Source: Loxodes magnus
Lineage: Eukaryota; Ciliophora; Karyorelictea; Loxodida; Loxodidae
Assembly: GCA_946699065.1 (NCBI GenBank)
Contig: CAMPDV010000233.1
Coordinates: 248,001 to 312,000 of the forward strand
DNA: 64,000 nucleotides
Direction: 5' to 3'
A program made the position numbers and the translations under genes. Positions within the stretch are counted from its first letter, which is position 1, and the number at the start of each line of letters is the position of its first letter. Below are positions 37,205 through 52,046 of this stretch, piece after piece. The notes under the pieces were generated by a model, which saw only the letters and a list, made by a program, of their open reading frames with translations, was not told the DNA's origin and searched no databases.

Positions 37205-38866
37205 ATGAAAATACTTGGTTGATTATAAATAATTAAAATGAATATGATACTTAGCTATCATGATAGAGTAATATTAATTATACTTATGCATATTCTATTA
37301 TAGCTCTAATTTATTAAGTTCTTCATACCTATTTCAGATATTTTATTTGCCTTTCTCTATTTATTCCTTTATCTATTAACTAGCATATTTAGAATTTTTC
37401 AATTTATTTAAAAAATTTCTTTCGCTCATTAATTAGAAGCTTCAAAACTAAGAAAAAAATTAGTGAAGCAAGGCAAAGGTTAAAATTAAATTTTTTAAAG
37501 GAGGAGAAAGATCCTTAAGGAGGATTAATCTTCATTAATAGCCCTAATTACTAGGACATTTAAGCTAGATATATAGGAAATAATATGCAAGACATCATAA
37601 TAATTAATTAAAACTTACTATCCTAGTTTACTTAATGCAAAAATAAAGAATATTAATGTAATCAAAGAATATTTGCTTAGAGTACTCCTTTTAGTATGAG
37701 ATCTTCACAATTTCTTAATACAAAAATTTTTTTTTACTTAACGAAATCTTCTAAATGACAGATAATATTTAAAGAATCTGGAATATATCTAATACATTGA
37801 AAAAAAAGTAAAATGGTAATAATTTTTATTAGTCTAGGTTATGTGTATAACTTCAAAGATATTCTATTTAATATAATAGCTTTAGCATATTAGTTTATTA
37901 ACTGGATAATTATTAAAATAAATACCTCTTAGAAACTATTTATATAGCTAAGTTGTATGCTACTAAGTTGAAAGTAATAAAGATAAAAATTATTTTGACT
38001 ATACTTTTACTTTTGCTTAGCTTAAAAGAATTTATACCAATGGCTTCAAAGCTATAATTATAATAATTTACTCATTATTCATTCTAATAAGCGAAATTGT
38101 TACTATTGATGATTAAATACACAAAATTAAGCTTTAGAATATTTACCTAATAGCTGATGAAAAGTAAGGTATATAATTTCTTAATAAAGCTATGTAAACG
38201 AATCTAGTTCCAACCTTGGGCTCTAAAGAAAAAATTAGTTAGATATAGCATAAGATATGAACTATGTGCTATCTCTATTTCTTAAATTTAGTATTAACTA
38301 GAATTTTATCTTGCATATAACTTTTAATCTAAGACCCTAATTTATATTAAAGTAGATGCTTGTAGATTTAATTAAACTTTAAGAGAAACTAACTTAGATT
38401 TTAACTTAAATAGATAAAGCTTAAGTTTTTTTCTAGTTATAGCAATTTATATAGTTAAAGTCATTCTATGAGTCTTTTCTAATCCTGTTTATGTTTTATT
38501 GAAAATAGTGTATAGAATAGCTTAAAGTTATGCAATATATGTATTTATAGTTCTTTGAGCCTAAATGAATATGAAGAGATTTAAGTGCTCATTAATTATT
38601 TAGCTAGCCAAACTTTGCATTTCTACCATCAACTAATAAAATTCCAAAACACTAGAAAGGATTACATTCTTTAGATTATTAAGGAAATTTATTTCATTTA
38701 TCTGTCTTATAAGAGATAAAAGGAGCTTCACTTTATTTTTTAAATAGACTGGTAGATCTTGAGTCATTTGGTGGATGGGTAATACAAATATAGTGACAAA
38801 CTTAAAATTGGGTAGTTAATGTTAAATATGTGTTTTTTTCGAATTAGCTTGATGCTTGCCCTAAGT
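37205..38866 (+). CDS. Possible membrane-protein frame, array copy 3
   Basis: Corresponds to 13581-15240 of copy 1, joined upstream to the end of copy 2. Single-base length changes relative to copy 1 alter its frame. Low support, as for the other copies. Confidence 0.22.
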
Positions 38867-39155
38867 GATTTAAATACTTTAGTTATTTATCATATTTATA
38901 AACAAAATCTCTAATTAAAAGGAACTAAATTACTATTCTCTTAACGAAAGTCTAAAAAATAAATAGAGAAGAAAGCATATCTTCAGATAAGCAATAAATT
39001 GCAAAATATTGATAATCTATTGATTAAATATAATGTGAAAAAGATTATTGTGTAAGCATTAAAGTAAGCTGATATGAGTAAAATTATGAAATAATCATTA
39101 ATGTATTTAGATAAGTTATAAGCATATAATTAAGGACCTATTGATTTATGAAGTG

Positions 39156-40264
39156 ATGACTCTGTAATAGAAGTCCAAGTATTATTAATCTAGCATCAAG
39201 AAAGATAATAATATGCTTATAGTTAAAGAAGCCAACTCTTTAAAGTTAAAATTTTTCATATTAGAGTAACTAGAATAAATAAGCTTGCAAAGCGATCAAT
39301 TAGCTGGAGATAGTAGCAGGCGTTAGATATTTCTGAAATTATTTATTTTATAATCACAATCAAAGTGTTTCAATGCATCAAAGTTCTTTGACTATATACA
39401 AATATTAGAAAAATTTTATAAGAGAACATTTTAAATTTAAGAAACAAAAATAGCAAAAGCCTATAAAATTTAGAAAGTTTCTAAAGAGATAAATAAATCT
39501 TCTTTCAGATAAGAGAGAAACTTATAAATGAAGACTTTTTAAGTTGTAGATAGAGGATATTATATTAATAAATAAATTTAGGCTTATTTAATCTTTCAAT
39601 TAAATAAATAATGAGGATTATAGTTAAGACAATCTGTCCATTACATTTTTAGGAATTTTTATCTTAAAAGGTTGGCTTTAAAAAAGCAATGCTAAGAAAA
39701 ATTTAATTTATAAAGGAACAACTCAACCTAGTGGAAGGAATAGAATCCAGATTTATGTCCTAAGAAAGAGAACTAAGCGCTTTCTGAAACATATCTTAAG
39801 ACCAGAGTAGCTAATCCTAAAATTAGCTTCAGAAACAATCTGAGTATTAGACTGGAAATACTAGAAAAGAAATTAGATGAACAAAGGAGAGATCCAATGA
39901 TGATTGAAGAGACCAATAGGAAGACTAAAGTTAAACTCCAAAAAGTAGTGAAGAAATGTTACTACTGCAATTCGACAGAACATTTATGAAGACGCTTCAA
40001 GGAATTCCAAAATATCAAGACGTAGTACTGGAATAAATAAAGAACCATACAAACACAGTAGAGGAAGAAAAAACAAATGTAGTAGAGACAAATAAGAGAA
40101 AGATTATACTTAAATGAATAAGGATACATTTACAAGAGAAAATTTAATTAGAAATAAGGCTAGATCCGGAAATGACAAGAGTAATGGGAGGAGTAGAGAC
40201 ATCTAAAACTTTATTTTTAAAACTGGAGCAATCTGGTGTCCAGCATGAAGAGGTGAAAATCCTC
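39156..40264 (+). CDS. CCHC zinc-knuckle ORF (first paralogue), array copy 3
   Basis: Copy of 15532-16640, nearly identical to copy 2. Functional state was not assessed. Confidence 0.45.
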
Positions 40265-40376
40265 GAAAATTGCTAAACTTAATTTATCCTATTATTATTA
40301 TTATATAGATTAAAAACAAAAAATCAAGAATTAATAGTAAGTATTTTAATGTTTAATAGGAAGTTTAAGATATAAG

Positions 40377-43081
40377 TCATATTTCATTTGGATCAGGACT
40401 ATCTAATTCTAACTCACAGAGCTTGTTATATTCTTATATTACTTATCCGTTAAATGATTTAAGATTAATAAATTTCTACTTTATTAAGATGCAGCAATAA
40501 TCCTTACTATATAGTAAAGCATTATGATTCATCTAGTTATTCTATAAATAGTAAAACTAATTAATATTCTACTTAGCTCTTATTTTCAAACTTTTCAAGT
40601 TGCTATAGATTTTATAAGGCTCATTATTTTCGCCAGCATATTTAAAAGACTCTTACATATTCTGACCAAACTATGTGAAATCTAGTGAATTTAAAGCATT
40701 GCAATTAGATACTATTTAGTGAACATCTTGGTTAAATAGCTACAATCCAATAAGTTGCAGACTCCTTAAAGTTTTTATTTAAACTACTTCGCTTATTCAA
40801 TTTTATTCTTTTATTTAGATTAAAGTTAAATTTAAAGTATGCAAATACTAGCATGATTGCTTTATAACTCTCAAGGAGTTAGATTTTACTTCATCAACAT
40901 TATTAAGTACTATTAATCTTAGATTTTAGCAATTCTAAAACATGAAAGCTAAATCCTCGTCTTTCACTTTTTTCATATCGCTTATACTCAACTATTCATA
41001 TTACGTCCATTATCACCTATTTAGCGAAGAGCCTAACTTGAAAGCTGCTATAAATCTTTCAATGTAAGTGATTTTAAATTAGGAGTTTATGTGAGTAAAG
41101 CTTTAGAAGCTCATCATTGAATTACTAGCAGCTATCAATACTAACGGTCTAAAGATAAATCAATTATTAAGTTGCCAGTTTACTAAAGTCTGATTTGTCA
41201 AATTATCCTTTTAATCTTAGAAGTTGTATATTCTTATTGTCCTTATATTTACTTAGTATTTTCTCAGCCGAATCATATTAATCTGAATCAATTTAGCATA
41301 AGTTAGGACATAAATCTATAACTTCTGATTGCTTTTATTAATTCTAAGCTACTAAATGTTTCTTCCTTTTCTTTCTAAGTATTGCTTTTATAGAGTTATT
41401 ATCAATTTAAGAACCTTCTATTGTTAAAGATTAAATATTTAGGTCTAAACAAAATTCATTAAGAAAGCTACCTTTTAGATTTATTTCCTTCATCTATAAA
41501 CTTTTTATTTCTAATGCTTTAACTTTTAGAGACTACTTAAAAAGTATAAATCTTCGTCCTTTAAATGACAACAAAGAGTTAATTTTTCTAAGTCTAAGCA
41601 AGATAAAAAGTCAGGTAAAGCTATTGTCTTGTGTTTGTCAATTAAAGTAAATTCCTGTAATTTATATCTCTTTCCTCTTTTAACTTCAGTTCATAACTTA
41701 TTCAAAATTACTTTATAAAGCTAGAAATTTATTTAAGAGCAGAAACTCTGGGAAAGATGACTAGTATCGATTACTAATTTCCTTACATCTGATTATGAAA
41801 TTTATTTAAGTATTCACTTTATTTTAGATTAGTCTATTTTTTAAACTTTAATCTCCAATTAGCTGAACTTATAGTTAAGTGACTAGAAATATTTGCTAAC
41901 TTATTATAACTAGCAGATACTTTTTAAGCCAAGAAATTACGATATCTCTTATAATATATCTATCCTTCCTCAGAAATTTTATTAAATACTTCTTTCTTTA
42001 TTTTTTTAAATTGAGAGATTGCTATCATTTAATATTATAGAAACTTATGGAGTCTGTCTTGCAACTGTATACAGCTTAGAAAAATCCTTTTAACATTGAA
42101 ACAATCCTTTTTCGTAAATACCTCCATCTTTAAAGATTAATTTTCCAATTCACTGTATTTTATCATCAGCAAACTATCCTTCATAGCTATCTCCGCTTTT
42201 GAATTTATAGACACCTTTTCCATATTTCTTATCTTGTATTCATTCTCCTATATAAATATCACCGTTTTTGTAGAAAAAAGTTCCGTTTCCTCATCTTAAT
42301 CCTTCAAATCAATAGCCTTTGTATTTTTCTCCATCACTATATTTATAAACTCCGTATTCTTAAAAAACATTATTGATCCAATTACCTTTATATTTTTCTT
42401 CATCTTCAAAGTATTAAATTCCATTTCCTTACTTTTAATTTTTTTTTCAATTTCCATTATAGATTTCACCATTTTCATATTTATAAGTTCCTTCTCCATG
42501 CTTTTTATCTTAAAATCATTCCCCATTATATTCCTCTCCTGTGGCAAAATGTAAAATTCCTTAGCCTTATCTTAAATTGCTATCTCAATAACCCTCATAT
42601 ATATCTCCGTTTTTATAGGAAAAAGTTCCCTTTCCATGCTTCTTATCGTTTAAGTCACTCACCTTCATATTTTTCTTTGTTTTTATAAATTAAGGTTCCT
42701 TCTCCTTATTTTTTTATTGCTTTTTCATTATCCTTCATACTTTTATCCACTCTTTAAAGTTAGAACACCAAATCCTTCTTTTTTATTATTTAACCATTCT
42801 CCTTCATATCTTTTGCCAGTTGCGAAAATTTAAGTTCCCCATCCTTATCTTTTATCTTTGAATCATTGTCCTTCATATATTTTATCCTTTTATTAAATGA
42901 GAACTCCATATCCATGCCTTTTACCATTTTATAACTGGCCTTCATAAAGATCTTCATTTTTGTAGTTTACAATGATATAGCCTTGTTTAATTTCTTCGAT
43001 AGAGCTTTCTTGTTATTATCCTTCATTCTTTTAAAGAATATTTGGTTATAAAATATCCTATTAATTAGAATGGTCTGACAT
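40377..43081 (-). CDS. MORN - F-box - LRR gene, array copy 3 (frame disturbed)
   Basis: ATG 43081 to TGA 40377-40379, 2,705 bp, one base short of copy 2. At least seven single-base length differences from copy 2 lie in the gene, most in runs of A or T (for example TTACGTCCAT near 41000, GTTTAAGTC near 42650 and TTTTTTTATTGC near 42715). They disrupt the frame if real. The pattern looks like uncorrected long-read errors more than decay, since substitutions are nearly absent. It has 12 MORN repeats. Confidence 0.75.
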
Positions 43082-43774
43082 GATAATAATTGAAGATAGT
43101 TGATTAAATATCCAGTTTCTAATGTAATTTGACTAAATTATTTTGCAAGTTATTTTAGAATTGATTTTCAAAATAAATTCTTTTATATTTCTTAGCTAGT
43201 TTAAAATAAATATTCCCTTAAATGAAGATAATAACGTTAGTTTTTATTAATTTAAACTTTTAAGCTTTATAAGATTTTCTAGTTGAGATATGTTTAACTT
43301 TGTATATAATTAAATGGATGTCCATTCTTAATACAGTTCAAAGCAAACCTTAGACTAATTTCTTTTTACCTTGGATTATATTATTTATAATCACCTAGCT
43401 TTATTACCTTTAATAGCTCTATCTTAGAAGCTTCTTTTTAGAGATATTTATTAAAGGCTTTAATTTTATTGCTATTAAGGATTACTTAGCTTTAACTCTA
43501 AAATCTTTACATAAAACAGACTCTTTAATAATAAATCTCTAATAACTAGCTTTATCATTTTAAGCCAATATTTATAAATAAAAATAATTAAAAGCTACGA
43601 AGAAGCTGAAGAAGTGATTGTTTAAACCTAAAGTACTAAAATAATTAAAAAGCTTTAATTTAAATCATACTTATAAATTAAATCCAACTGCCTTTAATAA
43701 TACCTACAACAAATTTACCACAACTTCCAATTTAGTGACTGATTAAGGTTGTTCAACCTTATACGTTATAGTTG

Positions 43775-44705
43775 TCACTTAATAAATAATAGCATTATAT
43801 TTAAAAATTCTTTATCTAATAAAAAATATTTAAATTACGCTAAATTAATTTTCAAACTTAAGATTTGAATCTAAGTATAAAAATAAGTTTTATAAGTACC
43901 AATTGTATTAAACTATTATAGGTGTTAATGTTTTTTATGCACAATCGATAAGAAAATAAATAAATTTGCTTAGGAAGTAAAAATAGCTTAGTCATATATT
44001 TTTAGTTAATATTTGAGCAACTATCTTTTATAATTTCTCACTTTCTATATAATCTTTATTATTATCTTCTTCTAAAATTATAAATTACTGCATGAGAATT
44101 TATAAATATAAGATACTTATAAATTAATATTTTGACTAAATAACTTCTATCTATCCTTTTATTATCTTACTATAACACTCTCATTAGTACTATGATTATT
44201 TTAGCTTTTTATTTTTTATCTATTCTGCTTATTTGTTACTTCAAGCTTATTGACTGATAATATCTTAGTTAAGAGATTTAAATAGTAGTTAATATGCTTA
44301 ATAAATTGTTTTACAGTTCTGCTATAAATTATTTGGTTTATAATTTTTATAGGCATCATCTCTGAGAGTTCTCTAAAAATAAGATTTTAATGTCTTAGTA
44401 ATTTTGCATTAAATCCTCAAAGGAATATCCACATTATATTTTAAGTCATATTTGAATAATTAGCATAATCCATAATTTTTTGTATAGTTGCATCTGGATT
44501 TGTTCAGAGATTTTGTAATATACTCCTAAAATTAGTTTATTTGATATTACAAATAAGAATTGTAAATTTATTCCCAGACTAATTTAGCTGCATTATTAAA
44601 CACTCTTAATTTAGTTAGATTTACTATATGTCTTAAACTTAAGCCCCAATTTATGAAATTAATATTAAGAAATATTCTCTATGTCTGTCACACTTAAGAT
44701 ACAAA
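43775..44705 (-). CDS. Unrecognised protein gene, array copy 3
   Basis: Copy of 20219-21150 with TGA at 43775-43777. An extra T in a run near 43999 would change its frame. Confidence 0.33.
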
Positions 44706-45745
44706 TAAAATTAAACCTAATAAAAATTAAGACTATCTAGATAAATATCCTTATTCCTTAAAATTACTTAACTAACTTTTTATTTTTTCTAATTAATTAA
44801 ATCCACATTCAGTTAGTTTTTTCCTTAAATTCCTAAATATTTAATTTTTATTTATAAGTGATTAAGTGAATATATGAGATATTAAGAAAATGAAAATAAC
44901 TACAAGCATAAATAGATTTTAAATAGAAGAAATTGAATAAATGCTTATTTTATCGTATATCTAAAGAAAATTTAAACTTATTAAATTAAATCACTTTTCA
45001 ACTTGCAACAGCTAGGTAGGCTTATATTTATAAAGGGTTAACTGAATGTTTTAGAGTATTTAAAGATTAAAGAAAATATTAAAAATAAAAAGATTTATAA
45101 ATAAGTATTGTCTACTAGAATTAGATTATATAAATTTAGTTGCTGTTTAAGATTAAGAATACGGAATAGATGTAATAAAATAATAAAAGATTAAATTACT
45201 CTTGATATAGTTTTAAAGCATATAAATTGAGTTAACTTATTTATTCAAAACTAATTAAAGTGCTTTGTAGTTATAAATTCATATTACAAATAAAATATAA
45301 ACTTAACTATCTAAAATGAGTAAAATGTATTGGTACCTCTATAATAAGCTTTTATATTTTTATTAATGCTTATATGTTTAGCATATATAAGTAAATTACA
45401 TTATTTTATTAAAAATTAATAAAGCATAACGAATGCTTAAGATAAAGATTATTCTATTTTATTTATATAGTTTTATATTAGAAAAATAAAGATAATTTCC
45501 TCAGTTTTAATATCCTAATAAGCATAGGTTATTTAAAAAAGGTTTATGAAATATCTAATTTTATTTATTGATTGAAACATTTATTTTAGCTTTTATAAGT
45601 TTTTATTAATCTTAACTATTTAAGATATATAGTTATATTTTATTAAGCTATTTAGTAACTAATTAAGATATATCATTATTAAATTTAATACCAACACTAA
45701 TTTTTACTTAAGAGATTTAAAGAATTCTCTTCCTTATTTATAGCA

Positions 45746-45811
45746 GACAGTGTGGCCGAGTGCTCTAAGGCGCTAGTCTTTCGGGGCGTCGGTTCAAATC
45801 CCACCGCTGTC
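45746..45811 (+). pseudogene. tRNA-Ser-like sequence lacking the anticodon arm, array copy 3
   Basis: Identical to 22189-22254, followed by the same T-run. Confidence 0.8.
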
Positions 45812-45861
45812 ACTTTTTTTTAACAAGAGTAACAAATAAATCAATATATATAAATCAATAA

Positions 45862-46940
45862 GAAAACTGCCATCAAAAAGGGCTACAACCTCCTTAGAAT
45901 AGGAGAGAAAACCAGAAGCACATATTCTCATCACGTCTTCTTCAACTTACCGCTCTTCTTAATAAAAATAACCAGAACTATCTAAAAGATTAGAAGAACT
46001 TATAAAAAATACTAACTCCTACAAATTAAAGCGAATCTCTTCCATCAAAGGACAAGTAAGAACAAGAATCAAAATTCAGAACAGAAAACTTAACACAGCT
46101 CTCAACACCTCCATTGAAAACTGAAAAATAGACCACTCAACTGAATCGATAAAAATAATAACTAAAAAATAAACGAAGAAGATGTAGCAGATAATTCAAT
46201 ATAGATACTATTACCTTTTATTTAGAAAATACTGAAATAGAATAAATGGACTCTTATAAATAAAAAATGGAACAGCTAATTTATCAACTTATTAGAAACA
46301 TAAAAAACTCGAAGAGGAATTAAACTCCCAGAAGGAAGAGATGCTTGTGTTAAGTCAGGATTTGATAAATCATGAGGATGAAGTCAGTATGGTAGACCGA
46401 AGAGCTAAATTCGGAGTTTATAGGCAAATTGTAAGTTTAGAGAATGATATTTGAATAATGCAAGAGCAAGACGAGAAAAAACTGAGGGAAATTAGATTTA
46501 AGACTAAAATTAATAGAAGAAAATCTGTAGAAGCTTTCATAAGGAACTCCAATGGAAATAGAGAAAAAAGAAAAGATATTTCCTAGAGCAAGAAAAAGAT
46601 GTTACATTTGCAACAGCACTTGACATTTATGACGGAAATGTCCCCAATAGAAAAAAATAAGAATGAATATCTGGAGAAATGTTAACTAGTAGCAACTAAA
46701 GTAACAAGCGAAGGTATTCTTCCCATCGGTAAATGGGAAAATCTGGAAGAAAAAAGAAATTCTCAACTCAGATTATATAAAAGAGAAGAGCCAAGAAAAA
46801 AGTGCAATGCAAGGACAGAACATGAAGAACGGAGATTTTATACATTTAAAATTTCAATTAACCGGAAAGCTAACAGTTATTTTAATGATTAAATAAATAT
46901 AAAAGTAAATCAATTTGTGAACACAAAGTATTCTCGATGA
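45862..46940 (+). CDS. Coiled-coil CCHC zinc-knuckle ORF (second paralogue), array copy 3
   Basis: Copy of 22305-23384 in the same place between the tRNA-like sequence and the GC-richer island. Functional state was not assessed. Confidence 0.48.
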
Positions 46941-46984
46941 AGTGCAGCTCTTTAAATTAATTTTATTTAAAGTTAATAAAATTT

Positions 46985-47225
46985 GTCCTTGGAAGTTTCC
47001 TCCAGTGTTTCACTTCCTTTAAAATTCTATCTTCTATCAAAGCATGGTCGGAGTGATGCCCCAAGAGACTAATCGCTTGGCATCTTTCATCAACCATTAC
47101 TCAATGCCTCCAGTTCTTTCCTGTTATCTCGTACCAAGATTCTTCCTCAGTTTGTCAGCTCCTGAAGTGGTTCCAGGTACTTGAGTTAAGTTAATCTCAG
47201 TTTAAGGATTGGTGGTGCCTATTTA
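46985..47225. ncRNA. GC-richer structured island, array copy 3
   Basis: Copy of 23440-23680 with the same stem-loop. Confidence 0.32.
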
Positions 47226-47422
47226 AAATAAAAAGTAAGAAAAGATGATTATTTTTATATCTACTCAGCAATAAAAATAATAAGCTACTCTAAAATAATT
47301 TGAATAGTTTAAATTAAACAATTAAATAGAGAATAAAAAAGTGTATATATAAAAATGCTTTATATATAAATAAGAAATATTTATTAACTACTTTTTAACT
47401 TTTATCTAAATATAGATATCTC

Positions 47423-47450
47423 AAAACCTTTTTCAAGAAGAGTAAATCAT
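47423..47450. other. Block of about 28 bases unique to array copy 3
   Basis: All other full copies read CATATTCTATACCTGCTTAC after GATATCTC at this point. Copy 3 instead reads AAAACCTTTTTCAAGAAGAG, then rejoins the shared sequence at CTTTTAATATA. No length-run explanation fits, so this is a real variant or a local assembly join. Confidence 0.7.
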
Positions 47451-47825
47451 CTTTTAATATATTTTTATGAAGGATTACATTTTTAAATATAATAAATATC
47501 TAGTATAAATAAAATAATATAAACAAAGGGTGGTAGTAATAATAGCAATATTTAAATTATAAGTACATAAGAAAAAATAAAGTAGTGAAGTGTAAAATAT
47601 TTTGATTATTTCCCCATTTAAATGTTTTAAAATAGTAAAGTATAAAGGTAAAACTTAATATTTAAAATGTTTGGCTTATAAATTTTAAATTAATATTAAC
47701 TAAGATAATAAAATATTTATACAGTATTAGGAAATTACTACAATTTCTTATTTTTTTAAATCAATTATTTTCATCTATTAAAGCATTAGTTTAGCTTTAT
47801 TACGATTTTATTCATAAATTTAAAA

Positions 47826-48660
47826 ATGCAAAAAACTAAATTCTAGCCTTTAGATCAATCTTAAGTCTCAGTTAACTAACAAGAACCAAGAATTCAAAAA
47901 AGATAAATATACTTCTGGTAATGATTGGGAAATACTGAATTTCCTAAAACTTAAAAGCTTGAGAAACTCCATGAGCAAGATATTATTTAGCTTTATTCCT
48001 TAATTGAGAAAATAAATACAGAAATTTTAAACCCTGAAGGCAGAAAACTAGAATCTTAAGCTACTTTTGCAAGATAAAAAAAGGAAGATAAGGCTAGCTA
48101 AGTTAAGTTTTGTTTTAAATTGAATCCTTAACTTTCAAATTTGTATTGATAAATTAAAAACCTAAAAGTAAATCCTTAGAAAATTGAAGAAGAATTACAG
48201 TTATAAATTAAAATCACTAACTATGAACAGACAAGATGGAAATTGAACAAAAATTTAAACCAAATAAAAAATTATATTTAAAACCCTTAATAATATCGTT
48301 GCTTTTGTTATCAAAAGACTGGACATTAATGGAGATAATATCTAAAATGAAGAAGAGTGCTTGAGCAGCATCAAAAAATATTTGGGTCATCAAGGAGACT
48401 ATATTGAAACTGCTTTGGAGGTATTTATAGAAAGAAGTCGGTATTAGTAGACTCAAGTGAGACATTATGGCAATTCATAGTAACGAAATAAACAATCTCA
48501 AAAGAACAACGATGACCTTAGAATTTATTTAGAGAAGCCGGATAAAATTTACAAGAAAATGGAAGAACAAAGTACATTCGAGCGATGGATATAAAGAGTT
48601 GTATTGTCTTTAATTTTAGGAAGGTTTCCTCTAATTAAAGATAACCCTAAGATTTTTAGT
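47826..48660 (+). CDS. Coiled-coil protein gene, array copy 3
   Basis: Copy of 24267-25102, with extra bases in T and A runs near 48026 and 48268 that shift the frame if real. Confidence 0.38.
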
Positions 48661-48986
48661 TAAATTTAATAAAGAATTTAATAAATTTTTATCTAATATA
48701 TTAAAATTAAAATTAAAGACGGGAATCAGATATGGTTCCAAATTAATGTTTATTGTAGATTTAATATATGTATTTAATATTTATTTTTGCTTATAAATAA
48801 AACTATAAATTTATATAAGCTATTTAGTTTTATTATGGCTTTATTTTTATTAACTAATTCACTCTTACGATCTTATATAATTAAAGAGCAGAAGAAAATC
48901 ATTAATTTTTAAGATACGTATAAGAGTTAGAAGCATAGCAAACTAAAAAGTATACAACTAGCTTAGTGTTATATATAAGAGATAAA

Positions 48987-50646
48987 ATGAAAATACTTGG
49001 TTGATTATAAATAATTAAAATGAATATGATACTTAGCTATCATGATAGAGTAATATTAATTATACTTATGCATATTCTATTATAGCTCTAATTTATTAAG
49101 TTCTTCATACCTATTTCAGATATTTTATTGCCTTTCTCTATTTATTCCTTTATCTATTAACTAGCATATTTAGAATTTTTCAATTTATTTAAAAAATTTC
49201 TTTCGCTCATTAATTAGAAGCTTCAAAACTAAGAAAAAAATTAGTGAAGCAAGGCAAAGGTTAAAATTAAATTTTTTAAAGGAGGAGAAAGATCCTTAAG
49301 GAGGATTAATCTTCATTAATAGCCCTAATTACTAGGACATTTAAGCTAGATATATAGGAAATAATATGCAAGACATCATAATAATTAATTAAAACTTACT
49401 ATCCTAGTTTACTTAATGCAAAAATAAAGAATATTAATGTAATCAAAGAATATTTGCTTAGAGTACTCCTTTTAGTATGAGATCTTCACAATTTCTTAAT
49501 ACAAAAATTTTTTTTACTTAACGAAATCTTCTAAATGACAGATAATATTTAAAGAATCTGGAATATATCTAATACATTGAAAAAAAAGTAAAATGGTAAT
49601 AATTTTTATTAGTCTAGGTTATGTGTATAACTTCAAAGATATTCTATTTAATATAATAGCTTTAGCATATTAGTTTATTAACTGGATAATTATTAAAATA
49701 AATACCTCTTAGAAACTATTTATATAGCTAAGTTGTATGCTACTAAGTTGAAAGTAATAAAGATAAAATTATTTTGACTATACTTTTACTTTTGCTTAGC
49801 TTAAAAGAATTTATACCAATGGCTTCAAAGCTATAATTATAATAATTTACTCATTATTCATTCTAATAAGCGAAATTGTTACTATTGATGATTAAATACA
49901 CAAAATTAAGCTTTAGAATATTTACCTAATAGCTGATGAAAAGTAAGGTATATAATTTCTTAATAAAGCTATGTAAACGAATCTAGTTCCAACCTTGGGC
50001 TCTAAAGAAAAAATTAGTTAGATATAGCATAAGATATGAACTATGTGCTATCTCTATTTCTTAAATTTAGTATTAACTAGAATTTTATCTTGCATATAAC
50101 TTTTAATCTAAGACCCTAATTTATATTAAAGTAGATGCTTGTAGATTTAATTAAACTTTAAGAGAAACTAACTTAGATTTTAACTTAAATAGATAAAGCT
50201 TAAGTTTTTTTCTAGTTATAGCAATTTATATAGTTAAAGTCATTCTATGAGTCTTTTCTTAATCCTGTTTATGTTTTATTGAAAATAGTGTATAGAATAG
50301 CTTAAAGTTATGCAATATATGTATTTATAGTTCTTTGAGCCTAAATGAATATGAAGAGATTTAAGTGCTCATTAATTATTTAGCTAGCCAAACTTTGCAT
50401 TTCTACCATCAACTAATAAAATTCCAAAACACTAGAAAGGATTACATTCTTTAGATTATTAAGGAAATTTATTTCATTTATCTGTCTTATAAGAGATAAA
50501 AGGAGCTTCACTTTATTTTTTAAATAGACTGGTAGATCTTGAGTCATTTGGTGGATGGGTAATACAAATATAGTGACAAACTTAAAATTGGGTAGTTAAT
50601 GTTAAATATGTGTTTTTTTCGAATTAGCTTGATGCTTGCCCTAAGT
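48987..50646 (+). CDS. Possible membrane-protein frame, array copy 4
   Basis: Corresponds to 13581-15240 of copy 1, joined upstream to the end of copy 3. Low support. Confidence 0.22.
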
Positions 50647-50936
50647 GATTTAAATACTTTAGTTATTTATCATATTTATAAACAAAATCTCTAATTAAAA
50701 GGAACTAAATTACTATTCTCTTAACGAAAGTCTAAAAAATAAATAGAGAAGAAAGCATATCTTCAGATAAGCAATAAATTGCAAAATATTGATAATCTAT
50801 TGATTAAATATAATGCTGAAAAAGATTATTGTGTAAGCATTAAAGTAAGCTGATATGAGTAAAATTATGAAATAATCATTAATGTATTTAGATAAGTTAT
50901 AAGCATATAATTAAGGACCTATTGATTTATGAAGTG

Positions 50937-52046
50937 ATGACTCTGTAATAGAAGTCCAAGTATTATTAATCTAGCATCAAGAAAGATAATAATATGCTTA
51001 TAGTTAAAGAAGCCAACTCTTTAAAGTTAAAATTTTTCATATTAGAGTAACTAGAATAAATAAGCTTGCAAAGCGATCAATTAGCTGGAGATAGTAGCAG
51101 GCGTTAGATATTTCTGAAATTATTTATTTTATAATCACAATCAAAGTGTTTCAATGCATCAAAGTTCTTTGACTATATACAAATATTAGAAAAATTTTAT
51201 AAGAGAACATTTTAAATTTAAGAAACAAAAATAGCAAAAGCCTATAAAATTTAGAAAGTTTCTAAAGAGATAAATAAATCTTCTTTCAGATAAGAGAGAA
51301 ACTTATAAATGAAGACTTTTTAAGTTGTAGATAGAGGATATTATATTAATAAATAAATTAGGCTTATTTAATCTTTCAATTAAATAAATAATGAGGATTA
51401 TAGTTAAGACAATCTGTCCATTACATTTTTAGGAATTTTTATCTTAAAAGGTTGGCTTTAAAAAAGCAATGCTAAGAAAAATTTAATTTATAAAGGAACA
51501 ACTCAACCTAGTGGAAGGAATAGAATCCAGATTTATGTCCTAAGAAAGAGAACTAAGCGCTTTCTGAAACATATCTTAAGACCAGAGTAGCTAATCCTAA
51601 AATTAGCTTCAGAAACAATCTGAGTATTAGACTGGAAATACTAGAAAAGAAATTAGATGAACAAAGGAGAGATCCAATGATGATTGAAGAGACCAATAGG
51701 AAGACTAAAGTTAAACTCCAAAAAGTAGTGAAGAAATGTTACTACTGCAATTCGACAGAACATTTATGAAGACGCTTCAAGGAATTCCAAAATATCAAGA
51801 CGTAGTACTGGAATAAATAAAGAACCATACAAACACAGTAGAGGAAGAAAAAAACAAATGTAGTAGAGACAAATAAGAGAAAGATTATACTTAAATGAAT
51901 AAGGATACATTTACAAGAGAAAATTTAATTAGAAATAAGGCTAGATCCGGAAATGACAAGAGTAATGGGAGGAGTAGAGACATCTAAAACTTTATTTTTA
52001 AAACTGGAGCAATCTGGTGTCCAGCATGAAGAGGTGAAAATCCTCG
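50937..52046 (+). CDS. CCHC zinc-knuckle ORF (first paralogue), array copy 4
   Basis: Copy of 15532-16640, nearly identical to copies 2 and 3. Functional state was not assessed. Confidence 0.45.

Larger units (their letters stand above)
37150..48931. repeat. Tandem array unit, copy 3 (11,782 bp)
   Basis: This complete copy is almost identical to copy 2. It carries many single-base length changes, mostly in A or T runs, and one replaced block at about 47423-47450. Spacers are AT-rich and hold nothing further that could be recognised. Confidence 0.95.

Noticed and set aside
48650-48720. AACCCTAA-like words suggesting a telomere
   Set aside because: They occur once per unit, are not tandem, and lie inside the array.
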